Source: Ancylostoma caninum
Lineage: Eukaryota > Nematoda > Chromadorea > Rhabditida > Ancylostomatidae
NCBI GenBank assembly: GCA_037903475.1
Contig: JBAJFG010000475.1
Span: 496,001-560,000 of the forward strand
Direction: 5' to 3'
DNA length: 64,000 bases
The translations under genes were made by a program, and so were the position numbers. Position 1 is the first letter of the stretch. Every line of letters begins with the position of its first letter. The notes below the pieces were generated by a model that saw only the letters and a list, made by a program, of their open reading frames with translations, was not told the origin of the DNA and did not search any database. This document shows positions 47,813 through 60,066 of the stretch, in pieces.

Positions 47813-49140
47813 ATCTGTCAGTACCTTGTCAACGGTTTAATTCACTTTTTCTGATGTGGTCACCTTTTTCTAACACTGGGCACACGGCCTACTGTTTGTT
47901 CACGTTCAGCTACGCTCGTTTTCCAGAACCCAGGAACTATGGCTGGAAAATGAAGATGATGATCCTCCAAAATCAGCATCCAAGCGGTGTTCAGTTAACT
48001 TGCACTTTCATCTTCCAGTTAAGAAAATCAATGGTCACCTAAATTCAGCATCTTTGTAACTGAGCGCAGTCGCAGTTGCCTTTGATCCATTTGTCAAAAG
48101 CGGAGAGTTTGTTATACCGAATTGACATCCGCAGTCAATTCATTTGAACGACTCTCGAACAGAAATACTTATTTTTGAAAAAGCGAACGGCCCTCGTAAT
48201 GGGCAGCTCTACTTCATCACTAACTCAAAAAACACTTTCGAGCAGCAAACTCTAATGCCAGGAGAAAAGCATTTTCCGCTCTCCTCCTTTTAAGCTAGGG
48301 ACGTGATTCACTGCGGCTAACAGCGTTTATAGAAACCTGATGACAGGGCTGGAATTCATGAAAAGATAGCCATGCAAACCAACGATGGTTAGCGTTATTG
48401 GTCATGATGTAGACTACGTAACCAAGGTGGTGCAGAACGCGAAAGTTGGTTTGCTAGTCTGGTTCTGCTTGGTTAACGGTGCGTTCATGAATCCTCGGTC
48501 AGCATAGACAGGTTTGAACATTACAAGAGCCAGTGGCATCTGGCAGTTCTGACCACAAAGAAAAGGATAGGAAATACTACCATGGTAAATATCTAACAGT
48601 TTAATAAATCTAATTTGAAGTCCATAACGGGAATGAACGATGCCTTCAACATACTTTCATTGAGTATTACTTTTTGCTTCTTTTTTGCAGAGCATCTGTG
48701 TTTTTCTTTCTTTTCGCTGCGGAAAAAGATCATGGTAATACAACGACGATTTTACGAGCAACCCCAAACGTTGGTGTTTATTGTAAGAATGATGGAATGG
48801 CAGTGCGCAACTTCAAACGAAGGTAGGATCGACGACCGCAAACATTTCAACGCCCCAGATGATCACACCACTAGGACTGATTCTGTATTAATACAATCAT
48901 TTTATTACTGCTACACTTTACTCGAGCGACTATCTGGTAATAGTACTACGCATGTTTCACTTAGAAACAACCTCAGCTTTCTTTTTTTAAAAAAGTACTT
49001 GATATGAGGGATGAAAAGGCAGTAGTGTAACTCTTAACCTCATTTCTGGTAACTGTTTAGCTTCTATGGGTAGAAACCCACCAGAAATTTCCAAGTGAGT
49101 TTGATATAACTGGAAAAACATTCTGGTTTCCTCACCTTGG
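47101..49140. other. Intergenic, with (AT)n at 47,771-47,811
   Basis: An uninterrupted TA array of about 40 bp. No gene with splice support was found. A plus-strand 130-codon frame at 48,615-49,007 has no known domain. Confidence 0.4.
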
Positions 49141-50493
49141 CAAACATCATATTTGCGACATTTAAACTTCTTCACATACGGGGTACTCATCAGCTAAATG
49201 TCAACACATTTATTCTTTAATGGTAGCCGAAAAGTGCAATGTCTCACAAATTCATCCATTTTTCGTCTATTTCCCATCGGTACTTATTCACGACCGCACG
49301 CTTTTTTGGCTTTTTTGCCCGCACATTTTCTGTAGCCCTCCTTTTTTTGGAATTTTATTAATTTTATTGTGGATCGCTAAGATCGCATTGATTTGCGAAT
49401 CTTACTGGAATGATGCTTTCGAAATAAGTTGATGAGTGTAATTTTTCTTGAAAATGAGTCGAAATGCTTAAAAGTCCCATGTTGCAAATTCTCCACATTT
49501 TTGATTGATTAGGCAATTTAGTGCTCACCGCTCTCCTTTCATCGTCACGCTAGCTGTTTACCTCCCCAAATTGAGAAGGCTAAGTAAGATCCAACTCATA
49601 AAACTAAACTTTTGCTCTTATTTCAAATCCTGGGTCGTTTGCTACTTGTATGTAGTTAGACTTCAGTACGAAGTCTTGGTTGCAGCATCAGGACTTACAA
49701 TGGTAGTCTGTTCTTAAGCATGATCAACACGTGACTGAAAATCAGCAGTACGACAATATTTGAATGCTAAAACCATTTTGATAATATCCTGTGAACAAGC
49801 AATGATTAAATTAATGATAAAGTGCTTCTTGCTGCCAAAAGTCTTCCCAGCTCAACGGTTCGCGTGTACAAATTCCCTACAAATTCCTTGATAGAGCTGA
49901 AATAGCTCTGCGCACCACGAACACTTAGAACAAGAATTTCTTTGGATTCAGATGTGACTCAGACGAGAGCAATTCTGAACTCTTAGTGATGAAGTACGCT
50001 ATGATGGTAGGATGAGTGATGCTGTTCTGGTGAGATGTCGAAGGAAACTGCGAACGTAGGGATTGTACCTCCTCTATGGAAGCTAAGGAACAACTAACTG
50101 TTCCGACATTCGTGAACATTTCCGGAAAGGTAATGATCCATCGGCGATTTCAAATTGGAAGGGGTCTTCTGGCAAAATGGCAATAGGGTTCCCAATTGCT
50201 TTTGTCAGATGACGGCATCAACAGAAGATAGCAAGATACATATTACGTTACAGCGTTCATGAATCTTGCCGCAGGTGAGCAATATCCCTATAATCTCCTT
50301 CGAAGCATTCATGAATCTCGTCAACTGTGTGCGTTCCTAAGGAAGAATTTCTTGCGCACGAATTTTCTAAGTAGCACTCAGCCAAGCAGTATTGGTTAGG
50401 TGTGAGCTTGAAGTGAGAGAATAGTTCCACGATATTCATTACCAAGAAAGGATAGAGATCACTAGTAAAGAACGTACGCATAACTCTAAACAC
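49141..50493 (-). other. Possible isolated exons, unknown
   Basis: Three minus-strand stretches look protein-like. 50,493-50,257 reads NIVELFSHFKLTPNQYCLAE and ends in a stop. 50,119-49,925 reads FTNVGTVSCSLASIEEVQSL. 49,197-49,141 reads VKKFKCRKYDVCQ followed by donor GTGAGG. The last is faintly like part of a nuclear-receptor zinc finger, but no second finger follows. The pieces do not join into one gene in a sensible order. Confidence 0.2.
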
Positions 50494-50499
50494 TGAAGA

Positions 50500-52615
50500 G
50501 ATTCACGAACGTCATCGCGAGGGTTCCAAACAACATACTCTTCTGGGTCCGCATCCAGCATATTTTATCCATTCGGGTGAACGTGCTCAACGGATATTTT
50601 GGTGTGGTTTGGACATACCGCTACCCACTAAAAAAAATTTATTCCTCGGATATGTGCATCCACACCTTTCAATGCAGGCTAGCTTTATCTGGTAGCTAAG
50701 GACCCATGATCTGCTGCATCAGCAATTTGTGTTATCTCTTGTCAATGCAAGGCATTTGCGCCAAGTAATGATGACGTGGATGGATGCATTATAATGCTTA
50801 GCAAAGTGGATATAGACCAGTGGGAACGGATATATAACCGCTGTGCTTCTACTCAGTAAACTGCATAGGGCCCATTAGTGTACAGGTTTTCCAACAGAAC
50901 GTACCACTTCTAGCTATATTCGTCGCCTGGTATCACCTAGTGGCAGGGTTCTATCGGACTAATTACGAACATTTTGGCCAGGAAAACTCGTGTAAGGAAC
51001 TTTAGAGCAAAGTGTGAATCACAACCTTTCCAGGAATACCATGAATCCCGCTATAGATTCTATATTTGATTTCTATCCAGTACTACATTTTTCTTATGCT
51101 GACCATTACCAATCAAATCGTCATTCCACTGATGATTGACCGCCGAGTGCCCAACTGCTTCGCTGGATTGCTTTGCTACACTGATCTGCGCTGTGTTGAC
51201 CGAGCGGGCGTGCTATCTTAGCGCCTCTGTCGGGGTGACAGGAGGGCCATAAAGCATACGTGAGCAGAGGCCGTTCCCAGGTCAACTCTGCGAACCGCCT
51301 GTGCACTACAGAACGCGGTCATACCAATGGAACAAATAAACACGAAAAGATATGGAAAAAGGGTGTTTATGCAGCTAACTTCATCTATCTATTTTTGCAC
51401 TTGGAGATGTTCTTGAGTAGGGTAATTTCAAATGTGAATGAAAATGGAATTCTAAACTTCTATTCACAGAAACCACAGCACAATTTAGATTTGTTTTAGG
51501 CCTAGCAGAGTGTGAAGTTAGTCCCAAACCCAAGAAAAATTGGCGGTGTTTGATTTGATTTGATTTATTGATGCCGGTACAAATCATACATGGAATGTAA
51601 CATGAGAGAGTTCAAACATCGATAAGCAAAGTTAGAAATATGAGGGGTAATGAGAGTGGAAGCTTAGGATCAGATGGCAGGGAAGAGCTATGGCTGCCAA
51701 CACCGCAAGCCCGTCGGTGAGGGAAATCGGGGCTCCGGTTACCAACTTAGTAGGTCCGTCAGCCAAGGCCCATAAGCTGCACTCGCTGAATCGTCGAGCG
51801 GGCAATTATTCCGGTACTTAGTAAAGTCGGTTGATAATAGTGGACGGAAGAATCCTACAAAATTCATCATTGGTAACGCGTCGTAGTAGCCTTTGATGTA
51901 AGATCTTCAGCGATCTGTCTGTTGACGTTTTCAAAAACAAAAAAGGATTACAGGCCTACGTTTTCACTCTAAGGGAGTCATTGAAATGAATATTTCATAT
52001 CTATGTATATACACAATACGGCCTTGACGATCGAATCCGTGCTGGGAACTCAGTCAACAGTGATCATAGACGATGGCCGAGAAGCATGATTCCTTCAGAT
52101 ACAATTTTCCCACCTTTCTAAGCCAAACGAAGCTTCATAAACAACGCAGCGATGGTTAGATTGATTTAAAAGGTGGCTCTGTCGAAGGTGCCCCCATCAT
52201 ACATCGCTTCCTCTTAATGCCGCTGCAATATCTTGCATTGAAGGACACCGAGGCGCTGTGTTTAAAGCGACACCGAGTCCGACAGATATTGGGCGAGTTT
52301 TCCGCCATTTCGTGAATACACAGCGAAATGAAGCAATTGTGCCAGCAATCCCCTTGTTTTCCGTACACTACCTTGAAAAACGGCAATCCAGTATTGCCAA
52401 AAAACAGCCGGTACCAGCATCCAAGCTGCTATGTGACCACCTACCTCTCTCAACGGTTGTGACATTTCCTTGACAGAGGGCCTTCTCGTCTCAGTTCAAC
52501 AAAGTTGCAAAACATCAGTCAAGAGGTTAACTTCCATCAATGATTCATCATTGATGACTCTACCTCCTTTTTTTGGAATAAATTCCGAATCTAAGTTCAG
52601 CCTTATCCACCATGG
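50500..52615. other. No gene seen
   Basis: Around 51,550-51,575 TTTGATTTGATTTGATTTAT followed by TGATGCCGG looks like the tail of a retroposon on the minus strand. No supported exon. Confidence 0.35.
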
Positions 52616-52770
52616 CCAAGTTTTGCCTTTCATATCCATCCTGCCAAGAAGTGTTGTGCAGGATTCTTGCCTTCCATATCCATCCTGCCAAGAAGTGTTG
52701 TGCAGGATTCTTGCCTTCCATATCCATCCTGCCAAGAAATGTTGTGCAGGATTCCACTCCCCCCCCCCCC
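52616..52770. repeat. 44-bp tandem repeat, about three copies
   Basis: The unit TATCCATCCTGCCAAGAAGT ... GCAGGATTCTTGCC is repeated with one or two changes and ends at a 13-base poly-C tract (52,759-52,771). The open frames over it are repeat artefacts. Confidence 0.9.
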
Positions 52771-52771
52771 C

Positions 52772-53906
52772 ACCCACCAAGTCCCCCTACCTAGTTAGAC
52801 AGGACCTTGTCCATATCTAAATACATTCCAGAAGATATTGGAGTATGCTGCTGTCTCCAAACCTCATTTGCCATCTAACCTCCATCAGTCTTCGAAGCAC
52901 TCTTCACACTCTGGACGCAGCTCTAGGTAAACTTATTCAAATTTCTGGCTAAAATTAATTTTGCGAATGTTTTCTAGTAAAACAAATCTCGATGGAGAAA
53001 TATGGTCGTTCTGAACAACGCGAAATCCGGCTGCAGGAGAATGCTCGCGTAAATCGTGCATTCCTCAAAAATCCTGCAGCTTCTTCATGAATTCCGACCC
53101 AATACCGTACAGGTTGTGGAATATCTCAAACAACCAGGGATCTCTCATAAATTTCAATTGAATTTGTTGGACCCCTCCTATGCACCTGGTAAATTCCGCT
53201 CACTTCTTTACTGCATTTCCTATTTTCTGAGGATTTCTTATTCTCTGAGGACTAATTAGAATTATTTTCATGTCAGCTATTCCCAGTGTCATGTGACGCC
53301 CTAATACTCATCTGAAAGTCATTGCCAAATTTGTCCCACGTGACTTATTTTCCCAGAATATGTCCACAGAAAAGAACTTCAAATGTATAACTAGACAAAT
53401 CAGGTGACCGTCTCGCCACAACCGATAGATGGGCACGAAGTTTGAAAGGAATATCTCGTTGGAATTCATGCTGATGGCCAAATTCACTCGTAGTGTGATA
53501 AACTGGGATGGACCCCGGACATACCGGCTACTGTACCCAGATCGATCGAATTAGGTGCTTAACCCTTCCTCATTACCCCAATGAAGACATTTTGCATCGA
53601 TATTTCTACTATTTCGGATGTCATTTTCATGGAGTATAAAAGTATTTATTACAAAAATCTGTTCTTATTTTTGGCTCCATTTTATGATCCGAACTTCGTT
53701 CCGGTTCACCACCAACTCTTAGCGCAGGAAATCTCCTTTTTTCATGTTTTGCTTGCTTGAGATTTTTATGAGGCTGGTCCATGCATTTCCCTACACTCTG
53801 TTCAAGCGAACGTAAACCCAAGGGTCAAAGCCTTCGTCGATTTTTCTACTGCAACGTTATCTTTCCAATGTTTTCTTTTCTTCAATAACAATAGAACTTA
53901 CAGTGG
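52772..53906. other. Intergenic, no clear gene
   Basis: No exon with convincing boundaries on either strand. Confidence 0.35.
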
Positions 53907-53912
53907 TTTATT
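53907..53912 (-). terminator. Candidate poly(A) signal of the acidic-protein gene
   Basis: AATAAA on the minus strand about 345 nt past the stop codon at 54,256. It is the first canonical hexamer I noticed downstream. Confidence 0.4.
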
Positions 53913-54255
53913 TAATACTAAGACTTAGAACAAAAAAATAACATCAAAAAATTCACAAGACGAATTCATTAATACAGCCATAACAGTTCATAATGAAAAA
54001 TGGAACATGAAAAACAAACAATGAAAAAATGAGAGTCAAACAAGGGTCGGCCGGGGATCGAGTTGTGTGTGTAGGTGGTGTTGAGTGTGTGAGTGAAAGG
54101 GTGTTAAGCGCGTGGTCGGTCGACTGAGGAACTGAATATGGTGGTGGGTTCTGGACCACCGGACAAGACCCGCCCTGAAGGAGTGTATGTGGGAGAAGAG
54201 CGTGACGCCGGAACAACGACGTCAACAGGAGCAACGTAGGTGCGTCGCCGATGCT

Positions 54256-55446
54256 TCAGTCACTCTCCTCGCCGCCTTCGGCGTCGTCACCATCCTCGTC
54301 GTCACCAGAGTCTCCCTCGTCGTCGTCACCCTCACCTGAACGAGAGTGGGGGATATAAAAGAAATGCTAACGCTACATTGTGTACTATTCGCCGACAAAC
54401 CTTCTGATCCCTCTCCTTCGCCTTCAGATGACTCATCGTGCACCTCCTCATCGTCGACGTCCTCATCATCATCCTCGTCGTCGCCATCTACGGTCTCGAT
54501 CTCTGCAAAAGACCCGTATGACTGCCCGCCCGAGAGCAAAAAGGGCTCCAACCCCGTCACACATGCACCCCAGTCACACTTCCGACGTCTCCCCCGTCGC
54601 GGCAGCACACGCACCGTACCCCTCCGCGCCGCATCGCCTCCATCCCCCGTAACTTTACTAACCCGCTTTGAATGAGGTCCCACGACCCTGCCTCCATCAT
54701 CGTGCTTCTTCTAGGATTCAGAAGAAGTTCATCAGAAAAAGATCGATCGTAGATCGATTACGACTGCAACTGCGTGCTGTGTGGTGTGGGGCAGCGGCTG
54801 TTATCGGCGCGCGCGTTCATTTGTCGGCGCCTCTGCGTCTCTGCCCTCGTCCCGCACACAGCGCTGTCTGCGCGCTCTCCGCGCCACGCACACTCTCTCG
54901 CAGCGCACCCCCTGCGTCTGCGCGCGCGCAACTACTCAGCGCATCGTCTTCGCAATGGACGCAAAACGCATAAGAGCCCTACAGCGAGTCTACGGGACAC
55001 ACATCTGCGCAAGACATAGAGGAAATGTGGCTATGACTCACTTTTGGCGGACTTCTCCTTGATCACCTGCACGTCGTCCTGAAACGAAAGGGATTACGGT
55101 AGAGTCGGCGCTGATAAGATGTGTGTGTGTGTGTGTGTGTGTAGGATCAGAGCCACTTTCAATTTCATCTGATCAGCTCTACTGCGGCGGAATACGAGCG
55201 CAATACGCTTTGTCTCCTAGGAGATGCGCGAGCGACGACACAGCTCTGTCGCAGACCGCTGGCTAGCCGCCAATTGGCACGCTGTCAGTCACTCTGTGTC
55301 TCTGACCCCTCACTTATAGCGCGTCTGGTCTGACTCACGTCTGTCTTGCCATTCTCGAGTCGGGGCTCCTTGGTCGCGACCTCGTTACTGTCCTCCTTAT
55401 CGTTCAAAGGCCTCTTCTCGGCGGTTCTCTCCTCCACAGCGCTCAT
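54256..55446 (-). CDS. Extremely acidic prothymosin-like nuclear protein, four exons, 108 residues
   Basis: The exons are 55,446-55,339 (MSAVEERTAEKRPLNDKED...), 55,078-55,042 (DDVQVIKEKSAK), 54,502-54,401 (IETVDGDDEDDDED...) and 54,335-54,256 (EGDDDEGDSGDDEDG...EESD and a stop). All introns are GT-AG, and phases 0, 1 and 1 agree, giving 327 nt. About 36 of the last 59 residues are Asp or Glu, and there is no cysteine. Composition, size and a short basic patch near the N-terminus (KRPL) resemble prothymosin-alpha or other acidic histone-chaperone tails. Low-complexity acid runs evolve freely, so homology is not proven. The start is chosen because a 3' splice site lies 9 nt upstream. The locus is GC-rich compared with its surroundings. 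Confidence 0.75.
55122..55143. repeat. Short (TG)n in intron 1 of the acidic-protein gene
   Basis: About 11 TG units between exons 1 and 2. Confidence 0.9.
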
Positions 55447-55457
55447 TCTTTGGATCT
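55447..55457 (-). promoter_or_regulatory. Candidate spliced-leader acceptor of the acidic-protein gene
   Basis: CCATTGCAG is followed by the 9-nt leader ATCCAAAGA and the ATG. An upstream in-frame ATG would lie inside the removed outron, so the second methionine is the likely start. Confidence 0.55.
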
Positions 55458-57266
55458 GCAATGGTTCACATTGGTTCAAAAGCAGTAACTATGGATAACG
55501 GAGTGTTCTACGATACAAATGAGGATGTACAAGGAAGGATGTGAGGATATGGATCGGCGGAGATCAAAGCGGCCGGATCGGCAGCGGGTGCGGGCGGCCA
55601 GGACGCGTCGCCAGCGCGCGAAATTCGAACGCACACAACGGCGGGCGCGCTGGCTGGCCGCGGCGGTGTATTGCGCCCTTTACGACCATGAGGGTGAGTA
55701 AAGGCCTCTAATCGAGAGCAGACATAATAAATACGACGCATAGATGAAGAGATGGCGCACAGATAGGACGCTATAACTCCCCACCAGGGGCAATGACAAC
55801 GAGGAAACCCAGATGGGACAGTAGGCCCGGGCAGGGCAAGTCCCCAGGCAAAGTGGGACACGGCTGCGATGATCTTAGACGCTCGGATTGGTCCATAGTG
55901 AAAGCTTCGAGGGGGGCAGAACTAGCGAGGTTGGCGTGCTCCCCGTTTCGGCGCTTGTGGGCGGAGCCACAGGATTACCCTGCGTCTCTGCCCCCACACA
56001 CGGCGCTGCCCCCCGTCACTCTGCGCTCTCACCCCCGCCGTCGCCGCAGTGGCGGCCACCTATGTGTGCTACATCAATGCAGCACATCACATACACACGC
56101 ACACACACGGAGGATACGGCGGGGGAGAGCACTGCGAATAGACTACGGGGCCGGGGTTGAGCGGTGCGAGACCGGGGTGTGGGCCGCCGACTGCTGATCC
56201 GTGCCGCGCGGTTGGCGTGGACCCATTTGGCACGCTGCCAAAGGGCAATCGCGTCATCTCACAACCGCTTGGACTCCGGCCAAGGGGCGGGGCCGGCCGG
56301 AAGGAAAGAAGAGCGCAGGCGCATAGAACAGAACGAGCTGGGGGGAGTTCCACCTGTGGAAATTATATTATAGGACTTGAGGCTTCTCGTAAAAGTACAG
56401 CCATTTTTCACCCAGCACATGGATAATAGATAAGCCATCTGGACAACCTAGCTGGTGGATATAGCGTGAGTTCGTTGTGTGTTATTCAGAGTCGAATTCG
56501 AAAGTAGTGACCATTGGCATGGTCCTACGTGCAGAGCACAAAGCGGCTTTTCACAGCTCGCGCACGTTCTAACTTGTTAGGCGCGTCTATTTTTTTTCTG
56601 TCTGACATGTCAAAACAGCCCATGAAATGACAAGCGGGTACGTTGAACGCTCGCATACAAACGGCATGGTAGTGACAGATTTCTGAATGAAGTATGAACG
56701 TATACTATACGAAGTGTTATTGCTTCACATTCAACACCTCATCTACGAGAAGTGTGGAAGTATCTTGCGTTTATGATGAGTTGACAAAGGCTTTTTTACA
56801 CTTTGGTTCAACTAGTCCTTTATCTGAAGCAGTTTTTACCCCCTATACTGCAACAGGGCCTTTTTGTAGAAAAAAAAGGACCAAACAACGCGGGCATAAA
56901 AAAATTATGTGGGATATACATGGCTATAGTTTTTTTTTGCTACGTGAATTTTTACATAACATCAAAACCACGCTACTTCCTCTTCCAGCCCAGTTGTACC
57001 AACAACATAAGTCCTTAGGTGAAGGTAGGTCAGAGGCGTTTTACTCGAACAAATAGCTATAAAGGACAACTAGCACAAGCTACTGAATGAACTAACCCCG
57101 AATAAGAGCAATGAAGTAAAAACAAGAACAGAACAATTTGGTACGGCACGATGCCAGGTGTTGCCGTAGCAGAATTATGTAATGAGGCGCAAGTGACCAG
57201 TAGAGGTCGGCCAGCTCCGCCTTCGTCCCGCCAAATCCTCGCCAGATTCAAGGATACCGTGCATAC
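55458..57266. other. GC-rich upstream region, no confident gene
   Basis: 55,500-56,350 is rich in CG and contains arginine-rich plus-strand frames (for example 55,519-55,701, whose frame overlaps a GTGAGT). They have no recognised domain, and codon-like composition may follow from GC content. This region should contain the promoter of the acidic-protein gene. Confidence 0.4.
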
Positions 57267-59966
57267 CTGGCTGATTGCACTCAAGCCGCGCTTATCCTCG
57301 AGTGTGACTACGGGTGCAATTCCCTATCCATTTAGCATAATGACAATCGCGATAGCCTAGGATAGGCGATGGATATATGGCTATATATCGAGTGGGAACG
57401 TGCGAGGCGAATTGTGCGCACCGTCATGGCGGTATTTTTCGGCGAAGTGAGCACCGGGGCCGCATGCACCAATGGGTTTACTCAGGGTGAACATGTTAAC
57501 GATATCAAAATTTCCTCTCAGTTACCGCGGGCATCAACTCTTTTACCCTGGGTAATCTCATCGATGGAGCCAGCAGCCCCTGAAGTGCATGTAGAGACGT
57601 CATATTTTCTGTCATTAATCACCGAGACTTTGTACTCTGGTAAAACCCCAGGAAGCTATCTAAAATCGCTGCAATCACTGTTCGATCTGGCTTTTTGTAG
57701 CTGCACTCTCCTCTCTGCTGATCCAATCGCCAATGTGTAGAAAAATCGACCTGATCCAATAATTACTGCTCAAATCGCTGTTTTCTCTGTAGGCCGTGGA
57801 TACCATCATGTTTTCTCTGTCTCCAAACACCACAAACAAACTGAGTGTGGCGGCGTAGTCCGTTGACTTTCGACCAGATCAGCGTCGACGATATGCGGCT
57901 GATTGAGTGCTTTTCATTTCATTGCACACATCGTTCCTGTTGTAATGCATGCAAACTTTTCGTGGGCATCGTCCTGTGTTGCCGCGAACGTCGACAGAAA
58001 AAAATCCACTTTTATTTCTGAGGTAAAGTCTCCTAGTTACGTAAATGAGACGTTTCGTGCTGTTTCAGGCGGCTTGGTTTTAGTGCCCTTTTAATTCGGC
58101 TTTTATACAAATTAGTGTTGTTCTGTCTCTAAGTTTCTTACCTCAATTCCTCTTAATTGAATGATGCCTCCTCGATGGCTTAAATCGCAAACTTCCGACA
58201 TTAGCGCCTTCTTCAGACCCTTATGTTAACAATAGATAGCGAATTTTCCGTAGTCTAGCTAGCTAGCCTTCAACTGCTTTATTTCCTCAGCAAAAGTACA
58301 GGATATAAACTCATCAGAATGCAACATTTAAATTTTTATTCTGTGGAAAAAATTAATGACGCAAAACCGCACTGCGAACAGTGACTGTTTCCGAATCAGC
58401 ACTTTACTGATGCGGAAGTGGGCGGGGCAATGGTTTTCGAGCTCTCCAGCGCCGGAATGCACTTTCCAGCTGATTCTGAGGTGATGACATGTAGCATAGG
58501 CACAAGGGCAACATTCCAGCTTTCACGGTACTAATTGTGGCATCGGGAGCGATTTGTTATGTTTTTGCGCCCTTTTCCTCTACAGCAATGCTACATTCCG
58601 TATTAGCGACTATTTATGTACACTTTTTTTTGTTCAGGCTTACCTCCATATCGTTATCATCAATGCGGCGAATACTCCACCCCGTCACCTAACGTCAATT
58701 TATTTTCGTAATTTCTTTACCAAGCAGAATGGTTCGGCTGAAGCGACAGGAATCTACAGCGCTGTGGGCCTGCTCACCTCATCGAAGAGGTTTGAAGAAG
58801 AAGCAAATTGGACGAGAATCCGAATGGTGATATCAGTGAAATCTGTGGATGCGTAGACGATCAGAGGATCACGTTTTATGCGGTGTAGCGCGGGTGGAGG
58901 AACCTCGATCACTGGAGTCTTGTGTATGCACTTTTTAAAATCCAATTCCAAAAAATTGAGTAATCTGCGGTGTTTGCACTGTTAAAATCCAATTCTAAAA
59001 AATTGAGTAATCTGTCGAAGTGAGTACCCATCATGGGCAGAGAAAGCAAAGATTTCCCCGTGCTACGGTTACTTTGTGGGAGGTACATACATAGCTCCGT
59101 ATTTGTCCTAACATTCATTGAAGATGAAAGTAAATTTCCACTTACGGAAAAAAAAAACAAAGACGAAGAAGTCCATGCAGCAGAGAATGTAAGTAATAGA
59201 AGGAGCCGAGGCGCGTCTTTCCTCAAGGTAGATAGGAAATCGTCTTTGTCGCGACTTTAGCGCTTTCTCAGACTCGTACATAATCGTAATACCTTCCCAT
59301 TTTCTATATTAGATGTCACCTCTATTAACATAAATTGAAGAACTCCTGTAAGGGTCTTGGCGCACAATCAACCGCTGTTTTCTTTTCTCTGGAAACCTCG
59401 ACGATTAGTAAAAATTTATAGTTGATGCTGTGATCGCAGTGCTCGTGAGCAACCCATCCAGTCACCTCCTAATATTTGCGGGGGTTTTGATCATGGTAGA
59501 GATTGAAGACTTCGCCACCTTCGGGTTGTTCGTAACATTTATCCACTTCCATAGCTCCAAGAAGTACCTGAGCGTCGGTGACCATGTGGTTGACGTCACT
59601 TGTCCTGCAAGCTTGCAATATCTCACGAGGATAGCAAACGAAGTGCGAATTTTCGTAGAAAAAATTGACTTGAGAAAGATCCTGAATAGGTACATACTTC
59701 CCACTGACGTGACCAATTTTTCCCGAAAAATTTATTAAAAAATCTAATTTGTGAAAAGCTAACACTCAACAAATGCAGTTAAACTGTCCTTTCTTGACAC
59801 TGTCGAGTGCGAACTGGAGGAACTGAAAATCATCCTGTTCAAGGTGTTGTTGCTTTTGGCGATTCTGTTGCTCAGGTTGGGGAACATAACCTAAGCAATG
59901 GAGATGGTATTTGAAAGCTGAATGGGCGTATACGATGTGGTGCAATAGAATCCTTGCTCTCATTTT
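57267..59966 (-). CDS. Unrecognised multi-exon gene (partial model)
   Basis: Five minus-strand exons have good GT-AG boundaries. 59,966-59,785 contains ILLHHIVYAHSAFKYHLHCL and a Gln-rich stretch. 59,703-59,568 contains PIQDLSQVNFFYENSHFVCY and reads to TDAQ. 58,918-58,778 contains PVIEVPPPALHRIKRDPLIV and FTDITIRILVQFASSSNLF. 58,688-58,644 reads VTGWSIRRIDDNDME. 57,323-57,267 reads GIAPVVTLEDKRGLSAISQ. The phases of the first two agree (0/2, 2/0), and the rest are phase 0 at both ends. Further exons are probably missed between and beyond. Conserved-looking, charged and hydrophobic alternation argues for real coding sequence. I do not recognise the family. Confidence 0.5.
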
Positions 59967-60066
59967 CTGCTTGGTCATTTATTTTCCTGCCTGGCTTTCA
60001 CGGACTCATTTTTGTGTAGAAGACCTGCCAGAAGGTTCTAAGCTGGGCTTCTAAGGTCTGCGTTAT

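Noticed and set aside
49141..49197. Nuclear-receptor zinc-finger exon
   Set aside because: Only FKCRKYDVCQ supports it. The remaining finger cysteines are not found on either side.
54346..54675. Serine-rich plus-strand frame
   Set aside because: Antisense of the Asp/Glu codons of the acidic-protein exon.
55519..55701. Arginine-rich plus-strand frame as a nuclear-protein exon
   Set aside because: Composition follows from local GC richness. There is no upstream acceptor with good context and no family match.
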